DNA of 64,000 nt from Sulfuricurvum sp. (lineage in GTDB: Bacteria > Campylobacterota > Campylobacteria > Campylobacterales > Sulfurimonadaceae). Made by a program: the position numbers and the translations under genes. Every line of letters begins with the position of its first letter. Positions within the stretch are counted from its first letter, which is position 1. The notes under the pieces are model-generated. The model made no database searches and was not told the DNA's origin. It saw only the letters and a list, made by a program, of their open reading frames with translations. Location of the stretch: assembly GCA_024637295.1 (NCBI GenBank), contig JAGXFL010000007.1, forward strand, positions 37,526-101,525, given 5' to 3'. Positions 46,944 through 58,421 of this stretch are shown one piece after another.

Positions 46944-47222
46944 ATGAGTGACAAATACGATATTTTAGAAGCGACTCGAGAGATTATCATACCCGATGAT
47001 ACGATGGGCATCCATTTCTTACGCAATGTATTTGTCGGAATATTTTTAGTTCTGATTTTTGTATTTCCCAAAATATTCATACAAACACAGATCTATTTTA
47101 AAAGCAGAGAGATTTCAACGCTCAACCGCGAGCACGATGCGCTAAAAGAAGAAAACCGTATCATCCATTCCAAAGTGGAAACGATGCTGTATAAAAGCAA
47201 AATCTTGGATACATTATACTAG
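46944..47222 (+). CDS. FtsL/FtsB-like single-TM coiled-coil protein
   Basis: 92 aa, one TM then coiled coil (STLNREHDALKEENRIIHSKVE), directly after rsmH. Confidence 0.65.
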   Translation: MSDKYDILEATREIIIPDDTMGIHFLRNVFVGIFLVLIFVFPKIFIQTQIYFKSREISTLNREHDALKEENRIIHSKVETMLYKSKILDTLY

Positions 47223-47249
47223 CTCCATTTGGAATAAGATTTCAGATGG

Positions 47250-47255
47250 TATAAT
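47250..47255 (+). promoter_or_regulatory. -10 box
   Basis: TATAAT about 40 bp upstream of the 47295 ORF. Confidence 0.45.
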
Positions 47256-47294
47256 CCCCCTTTAATTTTCTCTATTGAGGACAGTTACGCCATT

Positions 47295-47699
47295 ATGTTA
47301 AAAGCACTGTTGCTGTGTATGGCATTTATCTCTTTGCATGGGGCACCGTGGCGAGAGATGAAGACATTTAATCTGGAAAAAGATCAGTTTGTAAAAATAA
47401 TGGTCAAAAGCGATGGGCAGGAGAGATTGCTCACGTGGCGATGGACGCTTTATACCGATAAAGCATTGATCGTCCATGAAAGTTTTGATCGCTTTGTCGG
47501 ACAGCATGTATTGTATGCCGGATACAGTAATCAAAGCTTCCGAAAACAGCTTTTACCGGCAGTCAAAAGTGAACGTGATGCAGTGTATGCAGTTGTAGTG
47601 TTCAAAAAATTTGATGAAGGTACCAAAAAAGCGCAATTTGACCTCTTGGTGTTTGATAAAGAGAAGCGAGTTGTGTTGGATTATTTAACGGAGAAGTGA
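47295..47699 (+). CDS. Small secreted hypothetical protein
   Basis: 134 aa with signal peptide; GTGA overlap with prenyl synthase gene. Confidence 0.65.
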   Translation: MLKALLLCMAFISLHGAPWREMKTFNLEKDQFVKIMVKSDGQERLLTWRWTLYTDKALIVHESFDRFVGQHVLYAGYSNQSFRKQLLPAVKSERDAVYAVVVFKKFDEGTKKAQFDLLVFDKEKRVVLDYLTEK

Positions 47700-48598
47700 A
47701 TCAAGTGATGTTTGAACGTGTTGAAACCATTATTCGCGAGCTTGTAGAGGAAGTTGATTTTCCGCAAGCAACACAGCTGTTTTCAAAACTCTCCGGAGGG
47801 AAAAGGCTGCGAGCGAGACTCATTTTGACCATTGCCCCTAACCATCCTGATGCCGCACGTTTGGGAGCGATTGTTGAGCTGATTCATGCCGCAAGTTTGC
47901 TTCACGATGATGTGATCGATGAAGCGATGTTGCGTCGAGGTGTGGAATCGGTCAACGCTACGCATGGAAGCAAAATAGCTATTATGCTGGGGGATATTTT
48001 GTATTCCAAAGCTTTTAGCGAACTCACCTCATTTGATCCTAAAATAGCACGAGCAATATCGCAATCGGTGACACAGCTCTCAATCGGGGAGATGATGGAT
48101 GTTGAGATGGCAGGGCAGTTTAATCTTGACCGTGATCTTTATCTTAAAATGCTCTATTTGAAAACGGCAACCTTGATCGAATCGTGTGCTTATTGTGCGG
48201 CACTTTTGGAGGGAAAAGAGGCGGCGGCTTATGGCGTTTACGGTAAAAATTTGGGATTGGCATTTCAAATCGTGGATGATATTTTGGACATTGTCGGGGA
48301 TGAAGCGACACTGGGCAAACCTGCGTTGAATGATTTTGTGGAAGGGAAAACAACGCTTCCCTACATGGATTTATACGACGTTTTGGATGCTAAGGATAAA
48401 GAAAAACTGATTGGATGCCACGGGCGTACCCTTGATGCTTCTGAAAAGCAGTGGCTTTTTAATGCGATGAAAGAGCATTGTATCATTGAACGTTCGTATG
48501 CGAAAGCGCAGGAACTTTGCGATGAAGCATTAAGCGTTATTAGTGATGAGGATGCGTTACGTACCATTATTACAACCGTGATTCAAAGAAGCCATTAA
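47696..48598 (+). CDS. Polyprenyl diphosphate synthase (quinone side chain)
   Basis: GGKRLRA, LLHDDVIDEAMLRRG, FQIVDDILDI. Confidence 0.94.
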   Translation: MNQVMFERVETIIRELVEEVDFPQATQLFSKLSGGKRLRARLILTIAPNHPDAARLGAIVELIHAASLLHDDVIDEAMLRRGVESVNATHGSKIAIMLGDILYSKAFSELTSFDPKIARAISQSVTQLSIGEMMDVEMAGQFNLDRDLYLKMLYLKTATLIESCAYCAALLEGKEAAAYGVYGKNLGLAFQIVDDILDIVGDEATLGKPALNDFVEGKTTLPYMDLYDVLDAKDKEKLIGCHGRTLDASEKQWLFNAMKEHCIIERSYAKAQELCDEALSVISDEDALRTIITTVIQRSH

Positions 48599-49881
48599 TG
48601 CATTATTTGGTCATCAGTTTTTCCCATAAAAATTCGACTCTTGCTCAGCGTGAGAAGTTGGCATTTGTCAATGATGCGGCAAAGATTGCAATGATGGAGA
48701 AGATCAACAATCACCCTCATATCAGTGAGTCAATGATCCTTTCAACGTGTAACCGAATTGAATTTTTTTGCAGTTGTAGTCATGTAGAAGATGCGACAGA
48801 GTATCTGCTTACGCTACTGGCAGCACATTCCCATTTTCCATTGGATGAGTTGAAGATACGCGGAGATATTTTGGATGATTACGGTGCAATTCACCACTTG
48901 TTTAGCGTCGCCAGTTCACTTGATTCTATGGTCGTAGGTGAAACTCAAATTGCGGGACAGATAAAAGACGCTTTCAAATTGTCTCTTGAGCATGAGTTTT
49001 GCGGACTAAAAATCTCCAGAGCCATGCAGTTTGCCCAAAAATGTGCGGCGGAGATACGCAATGCAACCGAGATATCTTCAAAACCTGTATCCGTTGCAAG
49101 TGTTGCTGTAAGCAAAGCACGTGAATGTTGCGGTTCATTAAATGGGATGAAGGCACTGGTGATCGGATCGGGTGAGATGTCAGTCATCACGTGTAAACAT
49201 CTAAGTGCTCAAGGTGTTGAGGTTACGATGATGAATCGAACCTACAGTAAAGCCGAAGAGATAGCCCGTGAGTGTAATGCAAAAGTTCGGTCATATGATG
49301 AATTGGATGATGCTGTTAATGAATATCCGCTACTTTTTACGTCAACAGGTTCTATTGTCCCTATTATTGACGAGTCTATGATCAAAACTTGTTCCTTTAA
49401 TCGTTATTGGTTTGATATGGCAGTGCCTAGAGATATAGAGTGTGAGAGTGGTTCATTTGGGATAGATGTGTACCGTATTGACGATCTCAAAGAGATTGTC
49501 AGCACCAATATTGCTTTGCGCGAAGATGAAGCACGCACCTCGTTTGTGGTGATAGGTCGTCAAAGTGCCGCTTTTTTTGAATGGCTTAAAGCGTTAAGCA
49601 TTGAGCCGTTGATAAAAACGATGTATGAATCGGCTTACGCTTGCGCCCTTGCGGAAACTAAGCGAGTTATCGGAAAAGGGTTTATACCAAAAGAGCATGA
49701 AGCGGCCGTTCAAAAAGCGGCCGAGCAAGCTTTAAAGCGTTTTTTACACCCTTTTGCACAGCAGATGCGCGATGTCTCTGACCCACTTAGGGCGGATGCC
49801 TTGATTGGCGCCATGAGCTTTTTAACCAATCAAAACGATGATCAGACTCCACCAACCCAAAAATCTTACAAAGGTTCCTAA
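48598..49881 (+). CDS. hemA: Glutamyl-tRNA reductase
   Basis: [37 protein letters not shown]. Confidence 0.96.
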   Translation: MHYLVISFSHKNSTLAQREKLAFVNDAAKIAMMEKINNHPHISESMILSTCNRIEFFCSCSHVEDATEYLLTLLAAHSHFPLDELKIRGDILDDYGAIHHLFSVASSLDSMVVGETQIAGQIKDAFKLSLEHEFCGLKISRAMQFAQKCAAEIRNATEISSKPVSVASVAVSKARECCGSLNGMKALVIGSGEMSVITCKHLSAQGVEVTMMNRTYSKAEEIARECNAKVRSYDELDDAVNEYPLLFTSTGSIVPIIDESMIKTCSFNRYWFDMAVPRDIECESGSFGIDVYRIDDLKEIVSTNIALREDEARTSFVVIGRQSAAFFEWLKALSIEPLIKTMYESAYACALAETKRVIGKGFIPKEHEAAVQKAAEQALKRFLHPFAQQMRDVSDPLRADALIGAMSFLTNQNDDQTPPTQKSYKGS

Positions 49882-51584
49882 TGCGTTTTTCAAAGGCCTA
49901 TATTCCCACTACTAAAGAGTCTCCTAAAGATGCTCAACTTCCCAGTCATATCTACCTTTCTCGTGGCGGATTTGTGACCCAAGTAGCAAGTGGTCTGTAT
50001 AATTTTCTCCCTTTAGGAAAGCGTGTTTTACGCAAGATAGAGACAATCATCATCGAAGAGATGGATCGTGCGGGGGCATTGGAAGTCGATTTGAGTTTTG
50101 TAACTCCTGCAGAGTTGTGGGAAGAGAGCGGACGAATCGAAAAATTCGGTAAAGAGCTGTTGCGTTTTCGTGATCGAAAAGATAATCTTTTTGTTCTAGG
50201 GCCGACGCATGAAGAGATGATGGTCAGCATCGTTCGTAATCGCGTAACGAGTTACAAACAGCTCCCTATTAATCTCTATCAAATCAAGACCAAATTCCGT
50301 GATGAAGCGCGTCCCCGTTTTGGATTGATGCGCGGTCGTGAGTTTGTGATGAAAGACGGGTACAGTTTTCACTCTTCTACAGAAGATTTGGATCGTGAAT
50401 TTGATGCGATGGAAGCTGCATATAAAAGAGTTTTAGAGCGTTTAGGCCTTGACTTTCGTATTGTAGAAGCAGACAGTGGTGCCATAGGTGGCACGGGTTC
50501 AAAAGAGCTTATGGTATTGGCGCAAAGCGGTGAAGATACTCTTGCAGTCTGTGATACGTGTGAATACGGGGCCAATGTCGAAGCGGCACGCCGTTCACCG
50601 AGAAAGAGTTTTCCAGAAGTGCCAAGTGCTGAGTTCGCCCGTTTCAAAACACCCAATATCAAGTCGATAGAGGATTTGAGTCAATTTTTTAAAGTCGATC
50701 CCTATTACACTCTTAAGGCGGTTGTCAAACGTGCCATGTACATCGAGGGAAGTGAACTGGTTTGTTTCTTTATCCGTGGATGTGATGAACTCCAAGAGGT
50801 CAAGGCACGCAACAGTGTTGGGGCTATTGATTTAGTCGATGCAAGTGAAGCAGAGCTTATAGAGATTGGATTGATTCCCGGTTTTGTAGGGCCGTTGGAT
50901 CAGGATAAAATCCGTATAGTGATGGACAACGATACGAAAAATGCAACGGCAATGATTGTGGGTGCGAATGAAGTCGATTACCATTTTGTAGGTGTTGATC
51001 TAAGCGTCATGAATGAAGCCGTGTTTGCGGATCTGATCGAAGTTCAAGAGGGGGATGGATGTCCTTATTGTGATGGAAAGCTTACACACACCAAAGGGAT
51101 CGAAGTAGGACATATCTTTAAACTCGGTACGACGTATTCTGCCCCTCTAAAAGCTGAATACCTAGACGAGAATGGACGATCAACACCGTTTATAATGGGT
51201 ACGTACGGAATGGGTGTCAGCCGTCTTGTTGCTGCGGTCATTGAACAGCATCACGATGACAAAGGGTGTATCTGGACGCATGCAACGGCTCCGTATATGG
51301 TCGATATTATGATCTCTAATATCAAAGAAGAGACCCATGTCGCATACGCAGAGGCATTGTATGAAGAGTTACTCAAAGCAGGTGTTGAGACGATTTTGGA
51401 CGATCGTAAAGAGCGTTTTGGATTTAAAATGTCGGATGCAGAGCTAATCGGTTTCCCTTTCACAGTGATTGTCGGTAAAGAGATGGAAAACAACCAAGTT
51501 CAAATCATGATCCGTAATACACGAGAAATGTTGACGGTAAATGCGCAAGACGTACTCTCAAAAATCAAGGAACTCATCGGATGA
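49881..51584 (+). CDS. proS: Prolyl-tRNA synthetase
   Basis: [49 protein letters not shown]. Confidence 0.97.
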   Translation: MRFSKAYIPTTKESPKDAQLPSHIYLSRGGFVTQVASGLYNFLPLGKRVLRKIETIIIEEMDRAGALEVDLSFVTPAELWEESGRIEKFGKELLRFRDRKDNLFVLGPTHEEMMVSIVRNRVTSYKQLPINLYQIKTKFRDEARPRFGLMRGREFVMKDGYSFHSSTEDLDREFDAMEAAYKRVLERLGLDFRIVEADSGAIGGTGSKELMVLAQSGEDTLAVCDTCEYGANVEAARRSPRKSFPEVPSAEFARFKTPNIKSIEDLSQFFKVDPYYTLKAVVKRAMYIEGSELVCFFIRGCDELQEVKARNSVGAIDLVDASEAELIEIGLIPGFVGPLDQDKIRIVMDNDTKNATAMIVGANEVDYHFVGVDLSVMNEAVFADLIEVQEGDGCPYCDGKLTHTKGIEVGHIFKLGTTYSAPLKAEYLDENGRSTPFIMGTYGMGVSRLVAAVIEQHHDDKGCIWTHATAPYMVDIMISNIKEETHVAYAEALYEELLKAGVETILDDRKERFGFKMSDAELIGFPFTVIVGKEMENNQVQIMIRNTREMLTVNAQDVLSKIKELIG

Positions 51585-51997
51585 TCTATTTCCTGATTTA
51601 CCTGTTTTTAGAGGTAATCATTACCGTAGAGGTAGCTTCGCGTATCGGCGGTTTGATGATGTTCGCTGAGATTATGGTCAGTGCCCTCATCGGTATTGCG
51701 ATCCTTTTTAATTTTCGTTCAACCTTGATCCTCAATATCATGGAGCTTAAAGAACGGCGCATTAACGCCAATGGCTTTTATCAACGCAATCTTCTCTCCC
51801 TTTTGGGGGCGATATTGTTGATATTACCGGGTATCTTTACGGATATTATGGCCATTTTAATACACATCAGTTTATTGGGTTCACTGATCATTAGCCGTTT
51901 TATGCCAAAATATCCACAACAAAATGAATTTAATCAACCAAAGGATGACAATGTTATCGATGCAGAAATTATCAGCGATTCTCCTGCTTTGCGCTAA
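51581..51997 (+). CDS. FxsA family membrane protein
   Basis: E(I/V)AS-like N-terminus, hydrophobic segments and [11 protein letters not shown]. Confidence 0.8.
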   Translation: MIYFLIYLFLEVIITVEVASRIGGLMMFAEIMVSALIGIAILFNFRSTLILNIMELKERRINANGFYQRNLLSLLGAILLILPGIFTDIMAILIHISLLGSLIISRFMPKYPQQNEFNQPKDDNVIDAEIISDSPALR

Positions 51998-52787
51998 TGT
52001 ATTTGGCGCGAGCGATGCGGAAGTATTAGCGTTTTTAAAAAAAGGGATCGCATCAAATGCTAATGTTTCGAATGTTCAACTGGATATAAACAGTAAAAAG
52101 TCCGTACCGGGAATGAAGGGATGGCAGGCGTATTTCGTTGCTATTGAAGCGGACGTCAAGCAAGGTAATGAAAGTCGCCATATTAATCAAAGCGGCACCT
52201 ATTTTGTTAGTAGTGATACGTTAGCACCTGAATTGGTCAATATAAAAACGGGCGAGCGCTATAATGATACTCTTGCTCCTGATTTTCCGGCACAGTTTTA
52301 TACCAAAAACAATCTCATTAGCGGTAATACCAATGCAAGATATAAAGTCGCTATTTTCTCGGATCCGTTATGCCCGTTTTGTCGCCGTTACGTTCCTGAA
52401 ACACTAAGTTATATGACCAAGTATCCAAGTACGTTTGGTGTCTATTATTTTCATTATCCGTTGCCTACACTGCATCCTGCCGCAGTGACTTTGACAAAAG
52501 CGGCCATTGCAGCAGAACAAGCAAATATGAACAATGTGACACAGCGTTTGTATACGGTTGATATCAATGCTAATGAAAAAGATGAAGGTAAAATTTTAGA
52601 TGCCTTTAATAAAACGTTCAACAGTAAGTTGACGTTAGCGGATCTTCGACGTCCATCGGTCATCAAACAATTTGAATCGGATCAAAAAGCAGCTCAAAGT
52701 GCGATGGTCTCAGGAACCCCTACGGTTTTCTTCAATGGCGTAAAAGATCCTACTAAAAACAAGTACAAAGAGATAAAGGTTAAATAA
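51951..52787 (+). CDS. DsbC-like periplasmic thiol:disulfide interchange protein
   Basis: Signal peptide [35 protein letters not shown] (CPFC), SGTPTVFFNG cis-Pro region. Confidence 0.85.
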   Translation: MLSMQKLSAILLLCANVFGASDAEVLAFLKKGIASNANVSNVQLDINSKKSVPGMKGWQAYFVAIEADVKQGNESRHINQSGTYFVSSDTLAPELVNIKTGERYNDTLAPDFPAQFYTKNNLISGNTNARYKVAIFSDPLCPFCRRYVPETLSYMTKYPSTFGVYYFHYPLPTLHPAAVTLTKAAIAAEQANMNNVTQRLYTVDINANEKDEGKILDAFNKTFNSKLTLADLRRPSVIKQFESDQKAAQSAMVSGTPTVFFNGVKDPTKNKYKEIKVK

Positions 52788-52791
52788 TTAG

Positions 52792-53739
52792 ATGAAAAAA
52801 CTCACCATAGCAACTCGAGGCAGTAAACTTGCTCTTTGGCAGTCCAAATACATCAAATCGGTAATTGAATCAAAATACACGGATATTGAAGTTGAACTCA
52901 AAATCATTATCACCTCCGGGGATAAAATCTTGGACGTGCCGTTGGCTAAGATCGGGGGAAAAGGGCTTTTTCTAAAAGAGATCGAAGAATCGATGCTTGC
53001 AGGTGAAGCACAAATGGCGGTCCATTCACTCAAGGATGTTCCGACTGTTATGCCAAAAGGGCTGTTACTCTCTGCCATTACGAAACGCGAAGATGTACGC
53101 GATGCCATGTTGAGTGAAAAATACGCAGACATCGATGCTTTACCTCAAGGTGCTGTTGTAGGAACATCTTCACTGCGCCGACGGATGCAACTATTGCAAG
53201 AGCGTCCTGATTTGGTGATCAAAGATTTGCGTGGAAATGTAGATACCCGTATCCGTAAACTTAAAGAGGGTGAATTTGATGCGATTATTTTGGCGGCCGC
53301 GGGAATAAACCGTTTGGGATTGACTCAAAGTGTGGCACATTTTTATCCTATTTCTATGGATGAGATGCTTCCGGCAATGGGGCAGGGTGCTTTAGGTATT
53401 GAAACCGTTGATGAACCGTGGGTACTTGAAATCGCAAGTATGTTAGAAGATGCAGACAGTCGATTGGAAACAACCATCGAACGCGGATTTGTGGATACTT
53501 TGCAAGGGGGCTGTCAGGTCCCTATCGGTGTCAGTGCCAGAGTACAGTCTGATGGTATGGTCACAGTACGTAGCACGTTAGGACTTCCGGATGGAAGTGA
53601 GATGATGGGGGAAGAAATCAGTGTCGCTCGTGATGCGACTGCCGGTGTCGGAGAAGCTATGGCACAACGATTGATCGACCAGGGTGCGATGGAACTTTTA
53701 AGTCGTGCAGAAGCTATGGCAAATGGGCATAAAGCATGA
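52792..53739 (+). CDS. hemC: Hydroxymethylbilane synthase
   Basis: IATRGSKLALWQ, VHSLKDVPT, GTSSLRR, DLRGNVDTR, LQGGCQVPIG. Confidence 0.97.
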   Translation: MKKLTIATRGSKLALWQSKYIKSVIESKYTDIEVELKIIITSGDKILDVPLAKIGGKGLFLKEIEESMLAGEAQMAVHSLKDVPTVMPKGLLLSAITKREDVRDAMLSEKYADIDALPQGAVVGTSSLRRRMQLLQERPDLVIKDLRGNVDTRIRKLKEGEFDAIILAAAGINRLGLTQSVAHFYPISMDEMLPAMGQGALGIETVDEPWVLEIASMLEDADSRLETTIERGFVDTLQGGCQVPIGVSARVQSDGMVTVRSTLGLPDGSEMMGEEISVARDATAGVGEAMAQRLIDQGAMELLSRAEAMANGHKA

Positions 53740-55556
53740 CATTAGCTAAAACGCTGGAACTGTTAAAAGGACGCAATGAATTGCGTGTGATTGATACCCC
53801 TTTGGATATCCATCTTGAAATCCCTCATTTAGCATACGCCGAAGTAAAAAAAGAGGGGGGTGGTAAGGCTCTTTTATTTACTCACCCGATTGATTTAAAA
53901 AATGATAAAGCCTTTGCAACACCGGTGGTAATGAATCTTTTTGGCTCGTATGAACGAACGGAATTTATCTTTGGACGAGATGTTGAGGGTGTCGCATCAG
54001 AGATCGAGAAGCTTCTGCATATGAAGCCACCGCAAGGTTTTAAAGAAAAAGTCGGGATGTTGGGTGATCTTTTTAGTATGAAAGATATGTTTCCCAAAAA
54101 ACTCAAAACGCGCGGTGCGTGTCAAGAGATCATAGTCCAAGGTGATGAGATCAATTTGTACGATTTGCCGATTCTCACGACGTGGGAAGAAGACGGCGGT
54201 CCTTTTATCACAATGGGGCAGGTCTATACTCAAAGTCTCGATGGTGAAGTAGTAAACTTAGGGATGTATCGATTACAGGTGTATGATAAAAATCATCTGG
54301 GGATGCATTGGCAAATTCATAAGGACTCTTCTCACTTTTTTGATCAGTATCAACGTGCCGGTAAAAAGATGCCTGTTTCCATAGGTATCGGCGGTGATCT
54401 CTTGTATACGTGGTGTGCGACTGCACCGCTTCCTTATGGGGTAAATGAGTTGCTGTTGTACGGTTTAATCAAAAAAGAGAGCGTGAAGTTGGTCCAATCC
54501 ATTACGACACCGTTGTATGTTCCTGAAGATCTTGACTTTGTGATCGAGGGATGGGTCGATCCAGAGAAAATGGTGCTTGAAGGACCGTTTGGCGATCATA
54601 CAGGATACTATACTTTAACGGAACATTATCCGGCCCTTGAAGTCAGTGCGATTACCAGCCGTAAGAACCCTCATTATTTAGCAACGGTTGTGGGTAAGCC
54701 ACCATTAGAAGACAAATACATGGGATGGGCGACCGAGCGTGTTTTCTTGCCATTACTTCAGACGAATGCTTCGGATTTGCTTGATTACCATATGCCAGAG
54801 AATGGTGTCTTTCATAATCTTATATTGGCAAAAATGCGTGCGCTTTACAAAGGTCATGCGAAACAGTTTATGCATATTTTTTGGGGATCAGGGCAGATGA
54901 GTTTTGTGAAACATGCCCTTTTCTTCGGTGATGATGCTCCAAAATTGACCAATTATGAGGCATTGGCGACGTATGCGCTTAACCGCTTTTTACCCAAATG
55001 CATTTTTATCTCTGAGGGGATTACGGATGCATTGGATCACTCCAGTCCTGAAGCATTGGTTGGGGGAAAATTAGGGGTAGATTTGACCGCTTCATACTCT
55101 GTGGAGAAACCGAGCATGGTAGACAGCAGTGAACTGCTTACAATGATTCGCCCACTTATGAATGAAGTGCAAGATGTGACACAGTATATGCGGCATACCT
55201 CTAACCCTATTACCGTTATCACTGTTCAAAAAAACAGGTCACTTTCGAATCTTGCACAGATACTCTCTTCGCTGCAAGCATATTTGAGAATCGTCGTAGT
55301 AGTGGATGCTCAAAACAACGAGATTCATAACCCTTATATGTTGTTGTGGAGGGTGACAAATAATATAGATGCCGGACGTGATATTATGATCAATGGTTCC
55401 ATCGTTTCCATTGACGGAACTGCTAAGAATTATTATGATGGATTTGAACGCCAATGGCCTGGAGATGTCAACTGTACCGACTCTGTTGTTGAAAAATTGA
55501 AGTCACTTTCTTTATGGGACTTGGAAGCTGATTTAGAAAAAAAATACCAACTTTAA
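53736..55556 (+). CDS. UbiD family decarboxylase (menaquinone/ubiquinone-type)
   Basis: UbiD-family motifs (GMYRLQVYDKNHLGMHWQ, GPFGDHTGYY); synteny with hemC. Confidence 0.93.
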   Translation: MTLAKTLELLKGRNELRVIDTPLDIHLEIPHLAYAEVKKEGGGKALLFTHPIDLKNDKAFATPVVMNLFGSYERTEFIFGRDVEGVASEIEKLLHMKPPQGFKEKVGMLGDLFSMKDMFPKKLKTRGACQEIIVQGDEINLYDLPILTTWEEDGGPFITMGQVYTQSLDGEVVNLGMYRLQVYDKNHLGMHWQIHKDSSHFFDQYQRAGKKMPVSIGIGGDLLYTWCATAPLPYGVNELLLYGLIKKESVKLVQSITTPLYVPEDLDFVIEGWVDPEKMVLEGPFGDHTGYYTLTEHYPALEVSAITSRKNPHYLATVVGKPPLEDKYMGWATERVFLPLLQTNASDLLDYHMPENGVFHNLILAKMRALYKGHAKQFMHIFWGSGQMSFVKHALFFGDDAPKLTNYEALATYALNRFLPKCIFISEGITDALDHSSPEALVGGKLGVDLTASYSVEKPSMVDSSELLTMIRPLMNEVQDVTQYMRHTSNPITVITVQKNRSLSNLAQILSSLQAYLRIVVVVDAQNNEIHNPYMLLWRVTNNIDAGRDIMINGSIVSIDGTAKNYYDGFERQWPGDVNCTDSVVEKLKSLSLWDLEADLEKKYQL

Positions 55557-55670
55557 CCAATTGCCACATCCCTGTTTGTTTTAAATAGGATGAGTAGTTT
55601 ATTAAGCAATCTATTAGAATTACTAATGTACCATTGATTTAAATTTTTTATAACAGGAACTACTTATTAT

Positions 55671-56006
55671 ATGAATAAAATGAACCGATTCATTACGCTG
55701 CTATTTTTAGCGGTTGTTCCGATGCTTGATGCCGCAACGTATAAAGGGCAAAAGGCCTACATTGAAAGCTGTAAGTCGTGCCATGGTGGTGGGCAAGAAC
55801 TTGCAGCCTCCAAAAAAATGAGAACATGGGAAAAGATTATGGATAAAAAGGGTGAAAAGCTCGCTGATATTCATATGGCATCTAAAAGAGCAGAGGCCTC
55901 ATGGGACTATTTTCAGGATCGTAAGTTTACAAAAGATGCACGACATCTCGAAGATTTTCTAGTTGAATATGCCAGAGACAGCGGCAACGTTCCTGCGTGT
56001 AACTAA
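55671..56006 (+). CDS. Periplasmic monoheme cytochrome c-like protein
   Basis: Signal peptide and CKSCHGG haem site. Confidence 0.82.
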   Translation: MNKMNRFITLLFLAVVPMLDAATYKGQKAYIESCKSCHGGGQELAASKKMRTWEKIMDKKGEKLADIHMASKRAEASWDYFQDRKFTKDARHLEDFLVEYARDSGNVPACN

Positions 56007-56025
56007 GAATACCCTTTACTCTTAG

Positions 56026-56054
56026 GCATCCATCCATTTGGATGATGCTTTTTT
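56026..56054 (+). terminator. Rho-independent terminator
   Basis: GCATCcATCCATTTGGATGATGC hairpin followed by TTTTTT. Confidence 0.7.
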
Positions 56055-56107
56055 CTCAACCAAATTCAGCTAAAATCCCTTAACTTAATTACTATAACGG
56101 AGAGATC

Positions 56108-57493
56108 ATGGAAAAAATGTGGTCCGGACGCTTTGCACAAGATGCATCGTCATTATTAGAACACTTTAATGCATCTATTATGTTTGATCAAAAACTGTAT
56201 CGTGAAGATATTGAAGGGTCGATTGCCCATGCTCAAATGCTTTGTGCTCAAGGGATATTGACACCGCAAGAGTTGGCCTCAATCGAAGAGGGGATGGCAC
56301 AGGTTTTGGGCGAGATAGAGTCAGGCCAATTTGAGTGGAAAATCGGGGATGAAGATCTCCATATGGCGATAGAAAAACGTCTTACGTTAATTATCGGTGA
56401 TGCCGGTAAAAAATTGCATACCGCACGTAGTCGCAACGATCAAGTAGCCCTTGATTTTCGTCGATATGTTTTGCGAAAAAACGGTGAAATCGTAGCCCAG
56501 ATCAAAACGGTCATCCGTACAATTGTTGATATTGCCCGTGAGCATGCAACGACTCTTTTGCCGGGTATGACCCATTTGCAACATGCGCAACCTATTAATT
56601 TTGGATTTCATATGTTGGCCTATGCTACGATGCTCAAACGGGATATTGAACGTTTTGAGAGCAGTATTTCACGCAATAATGTCTCTCCGATTGGATGTGC
56701 CGCACTTGCAGGGACACCGCATAACATCGATCGGGAAATGACGGCTAAGTTACTTGGTTTTGAAAGTGTCAGTATTAATTGTCTCGACACGGTCAGTGAT
56801 CGTGATTTTGCATTGGAAATTTTGTTTAATATCTCAACACTTATGATGCATATCTCTCGTCTTTCAGAAGAGATCATCCTTTGGTCAAGTTATGAGTTTC
56901 GTTTTGTAGAACTTTCCGATGAATATTCGACCGGTTCATCCATTATGCCGCAAAAGAAAAATCCTGATGTCCCTGAGTTATTACGTGGTAAGACAGGACG
57001 AGTATACGGAAATCTCATGGGGCTGCTAACGGTGATGAAAGGGCTTCCACTAGCGTATAATAAAGATACACAAGAGGACAAAGAAGGGGTATTTGACAGC
57101 GTAGAGACAGCAGAGATCTCCTTAGAGATTTTACGCGAAGCACTGAAGACAATGACCGTCAAAAAGCAAAATATGGAAAATGCGTGTAAGCTTGGTCACC
57201 TGAGCGCAACCGATTTAGCCGACTATCTGGTCGAACACTGTGATGTACCGTTTCGTGAAGCACATTTCATCACCGGCAAAGCGGTTGCCCGTGCAGAAGC
57301 ACTTGGGATTGACCTGAGTGAAATCGAGTATAAAGAGCTTCATGCTATTGATGAACGTATCAAAGAAAATGTACTGCGCTATTTGAGTATTGAGCACTCT
57401 ATGAATGCACGAACATCCCAAGGGGGCACGGCAGAAGTGCGTACATTGGAACAAATCATCTATTTTGATCATTATTTACAGGAGACCAAATGA
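56108..57493 (+). CDS. argH: Argininosuccinate lyase
   Basis: [37 protein letters not shown]. Confidence 0.98.
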   Translation: MEKMWSGRFAQDASSLLEHFNASIMFDQKLYREDIEGSIAHAQMLCAQGILTPQELASIEEGMAQVLGEIESGQFEWKIGDEDLHMAIEKRLTLIIGDAGKKLHTARSRNDQVALDFRRYVLRKNGEIVAQIKTVIRTIVDIAREHATTLLPGMTHLQHAQPINFGFHMLAYATMLKRDIERFESSISRNNVSPIGCAALAGTPHNIDREMTAKLLGFESVSINCLDTVSDRDFALEILFNISTLMMHISRLSEEIILWSSYEFRFVELSDEYSTGSSIMPQKKNPDVPELLRGKTGRVYGNLMGLLTVMKGLPLAYNKDTQEDKEGVFDSVETAEISLEILREALKTMTVKKQNMENACKLGHLSATDLADYLVEHCDVPFREAHFITGKAVARAEALGIDLSEIEYKELHAIDERIKENVLRYLSIEHSMNARTSQGGTAEVRTLEQIIYFDHYLQETK

Positions 57494-57954
57494 AAATCAC
57501 CGTATCTCATCAGGACGCAATGCGTTTTGAGGCAAAAACCGAAAAAAGCAGTTTTATCATCGATTGCCCGCAAATTTCCCCAATCGAGTATTTTTTAAGC
57601 GGGATAATAACATGCAGTGCAACCGATGTCGTGATGCTACCAAAACAACAAGGGTATGAAGTCACAAACTTGCACGTTGAGGGAGAAGTGGTACGTAACG
57701 AAGAAGCGCCTAAAAAGTTCAATACACTTCATTTGGAGTACCGATTTGACTCCAATGCGGATGATACCCTTGCCGCACGCTGGGTTATGGCGAGCTTAGA
57801 GACGTATTGTTCGACGATCAATACCATCCGAGATACCACGGCTATCACGTATACGATCAAACATAACGGTAAAACAATTCGTGAAAACGAAAAAATGATC
57901 AGCGGTGGAGGAAGTGCCGTAGATTTCGGCACTCTTCAAGGGTGTAATGCGTAA
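57490..57954 (+). CDS. OsmC-like family protein
   Basis: [19 protein letters not shown]; small OsmC-like fold. Confidence 0.7.
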   Translation: MKITVSHQDAMRFEAKTEKSSFIIDCPQISPIEYFLSGIITCSATDVVMLPKQQGYEVTNLHVEGEVVRNEEAPKKFNTLHLEYRFDSNADDTLAARWVMASLETYCSTINTIRDTTAITYTIKHNGKTIRENEKMISGGGSAVDFGTLQGCNA

Positions 57955-58311
57955 TTAGAGAAAGTCTTTTGAATTGGCATCGCTAAAGTGTCCCCACTTT
58001 AGGTGAGTGCCGCCTAAGAGATGAAAATGGAGATGTTTTACTTCCTGCGCTCCGTCTTCGCCAATGTTACTGATAATGCGGTAGCCGCTTTCATCGATTC
58101 CTACTTCTTTTGCTACCTCTTGCATAAAAGTGCTCATCTTGCCCATAACATCACCGGGAACATCATTAAAGCTATCGTAATGGGCTTTTGGGATAATGAG
58201 GACATGAACGGGTGCTTTTGGATTGATGTCATGAAATGCATAAAAGCTCTCATTTTCAGCGACCATATTAGAAGGGATCTCTTTCGCCACTATTTTACAA
58301 AAAATACACAT
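57955..58311 (-). CDS. HIT family (histidine triad) protein
   Basis: CIFCKIVAKEIPS, HLHFHLLGG. Confidence 0.95.
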   Translation of the reverse strand: MCIFCKIVAKEIPSNMVAENESFYAFHDINPKAPVHVLIIPKAHYDSFNDVPGDVMGKMSTFMQEVAKEVGIDESGYRIISNIGEDGAQEVKHLHFHLLGGTHLKWGHFSDANSKDFL

Positions 58312-58396
58312 ACTAAACCTTTTTTTAGCCTCATTGTAGCATACAGATGAAGCCTTGAAGCTTATTGTAAAAGAGATTTGATTACAATTGCCTAAC

Positions 58397-58402
58397 TATA
58401 AT
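58397..58402 (+). promoter_or_regulatory. -10 box of pheST operon, overlapping the ORF-caller ATG
   Basis: ACTATAATGAATGATGGAG. Confidence 0.5.
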
Positions 58403-58421
58403 GAATGATGGAGATTTAGCT

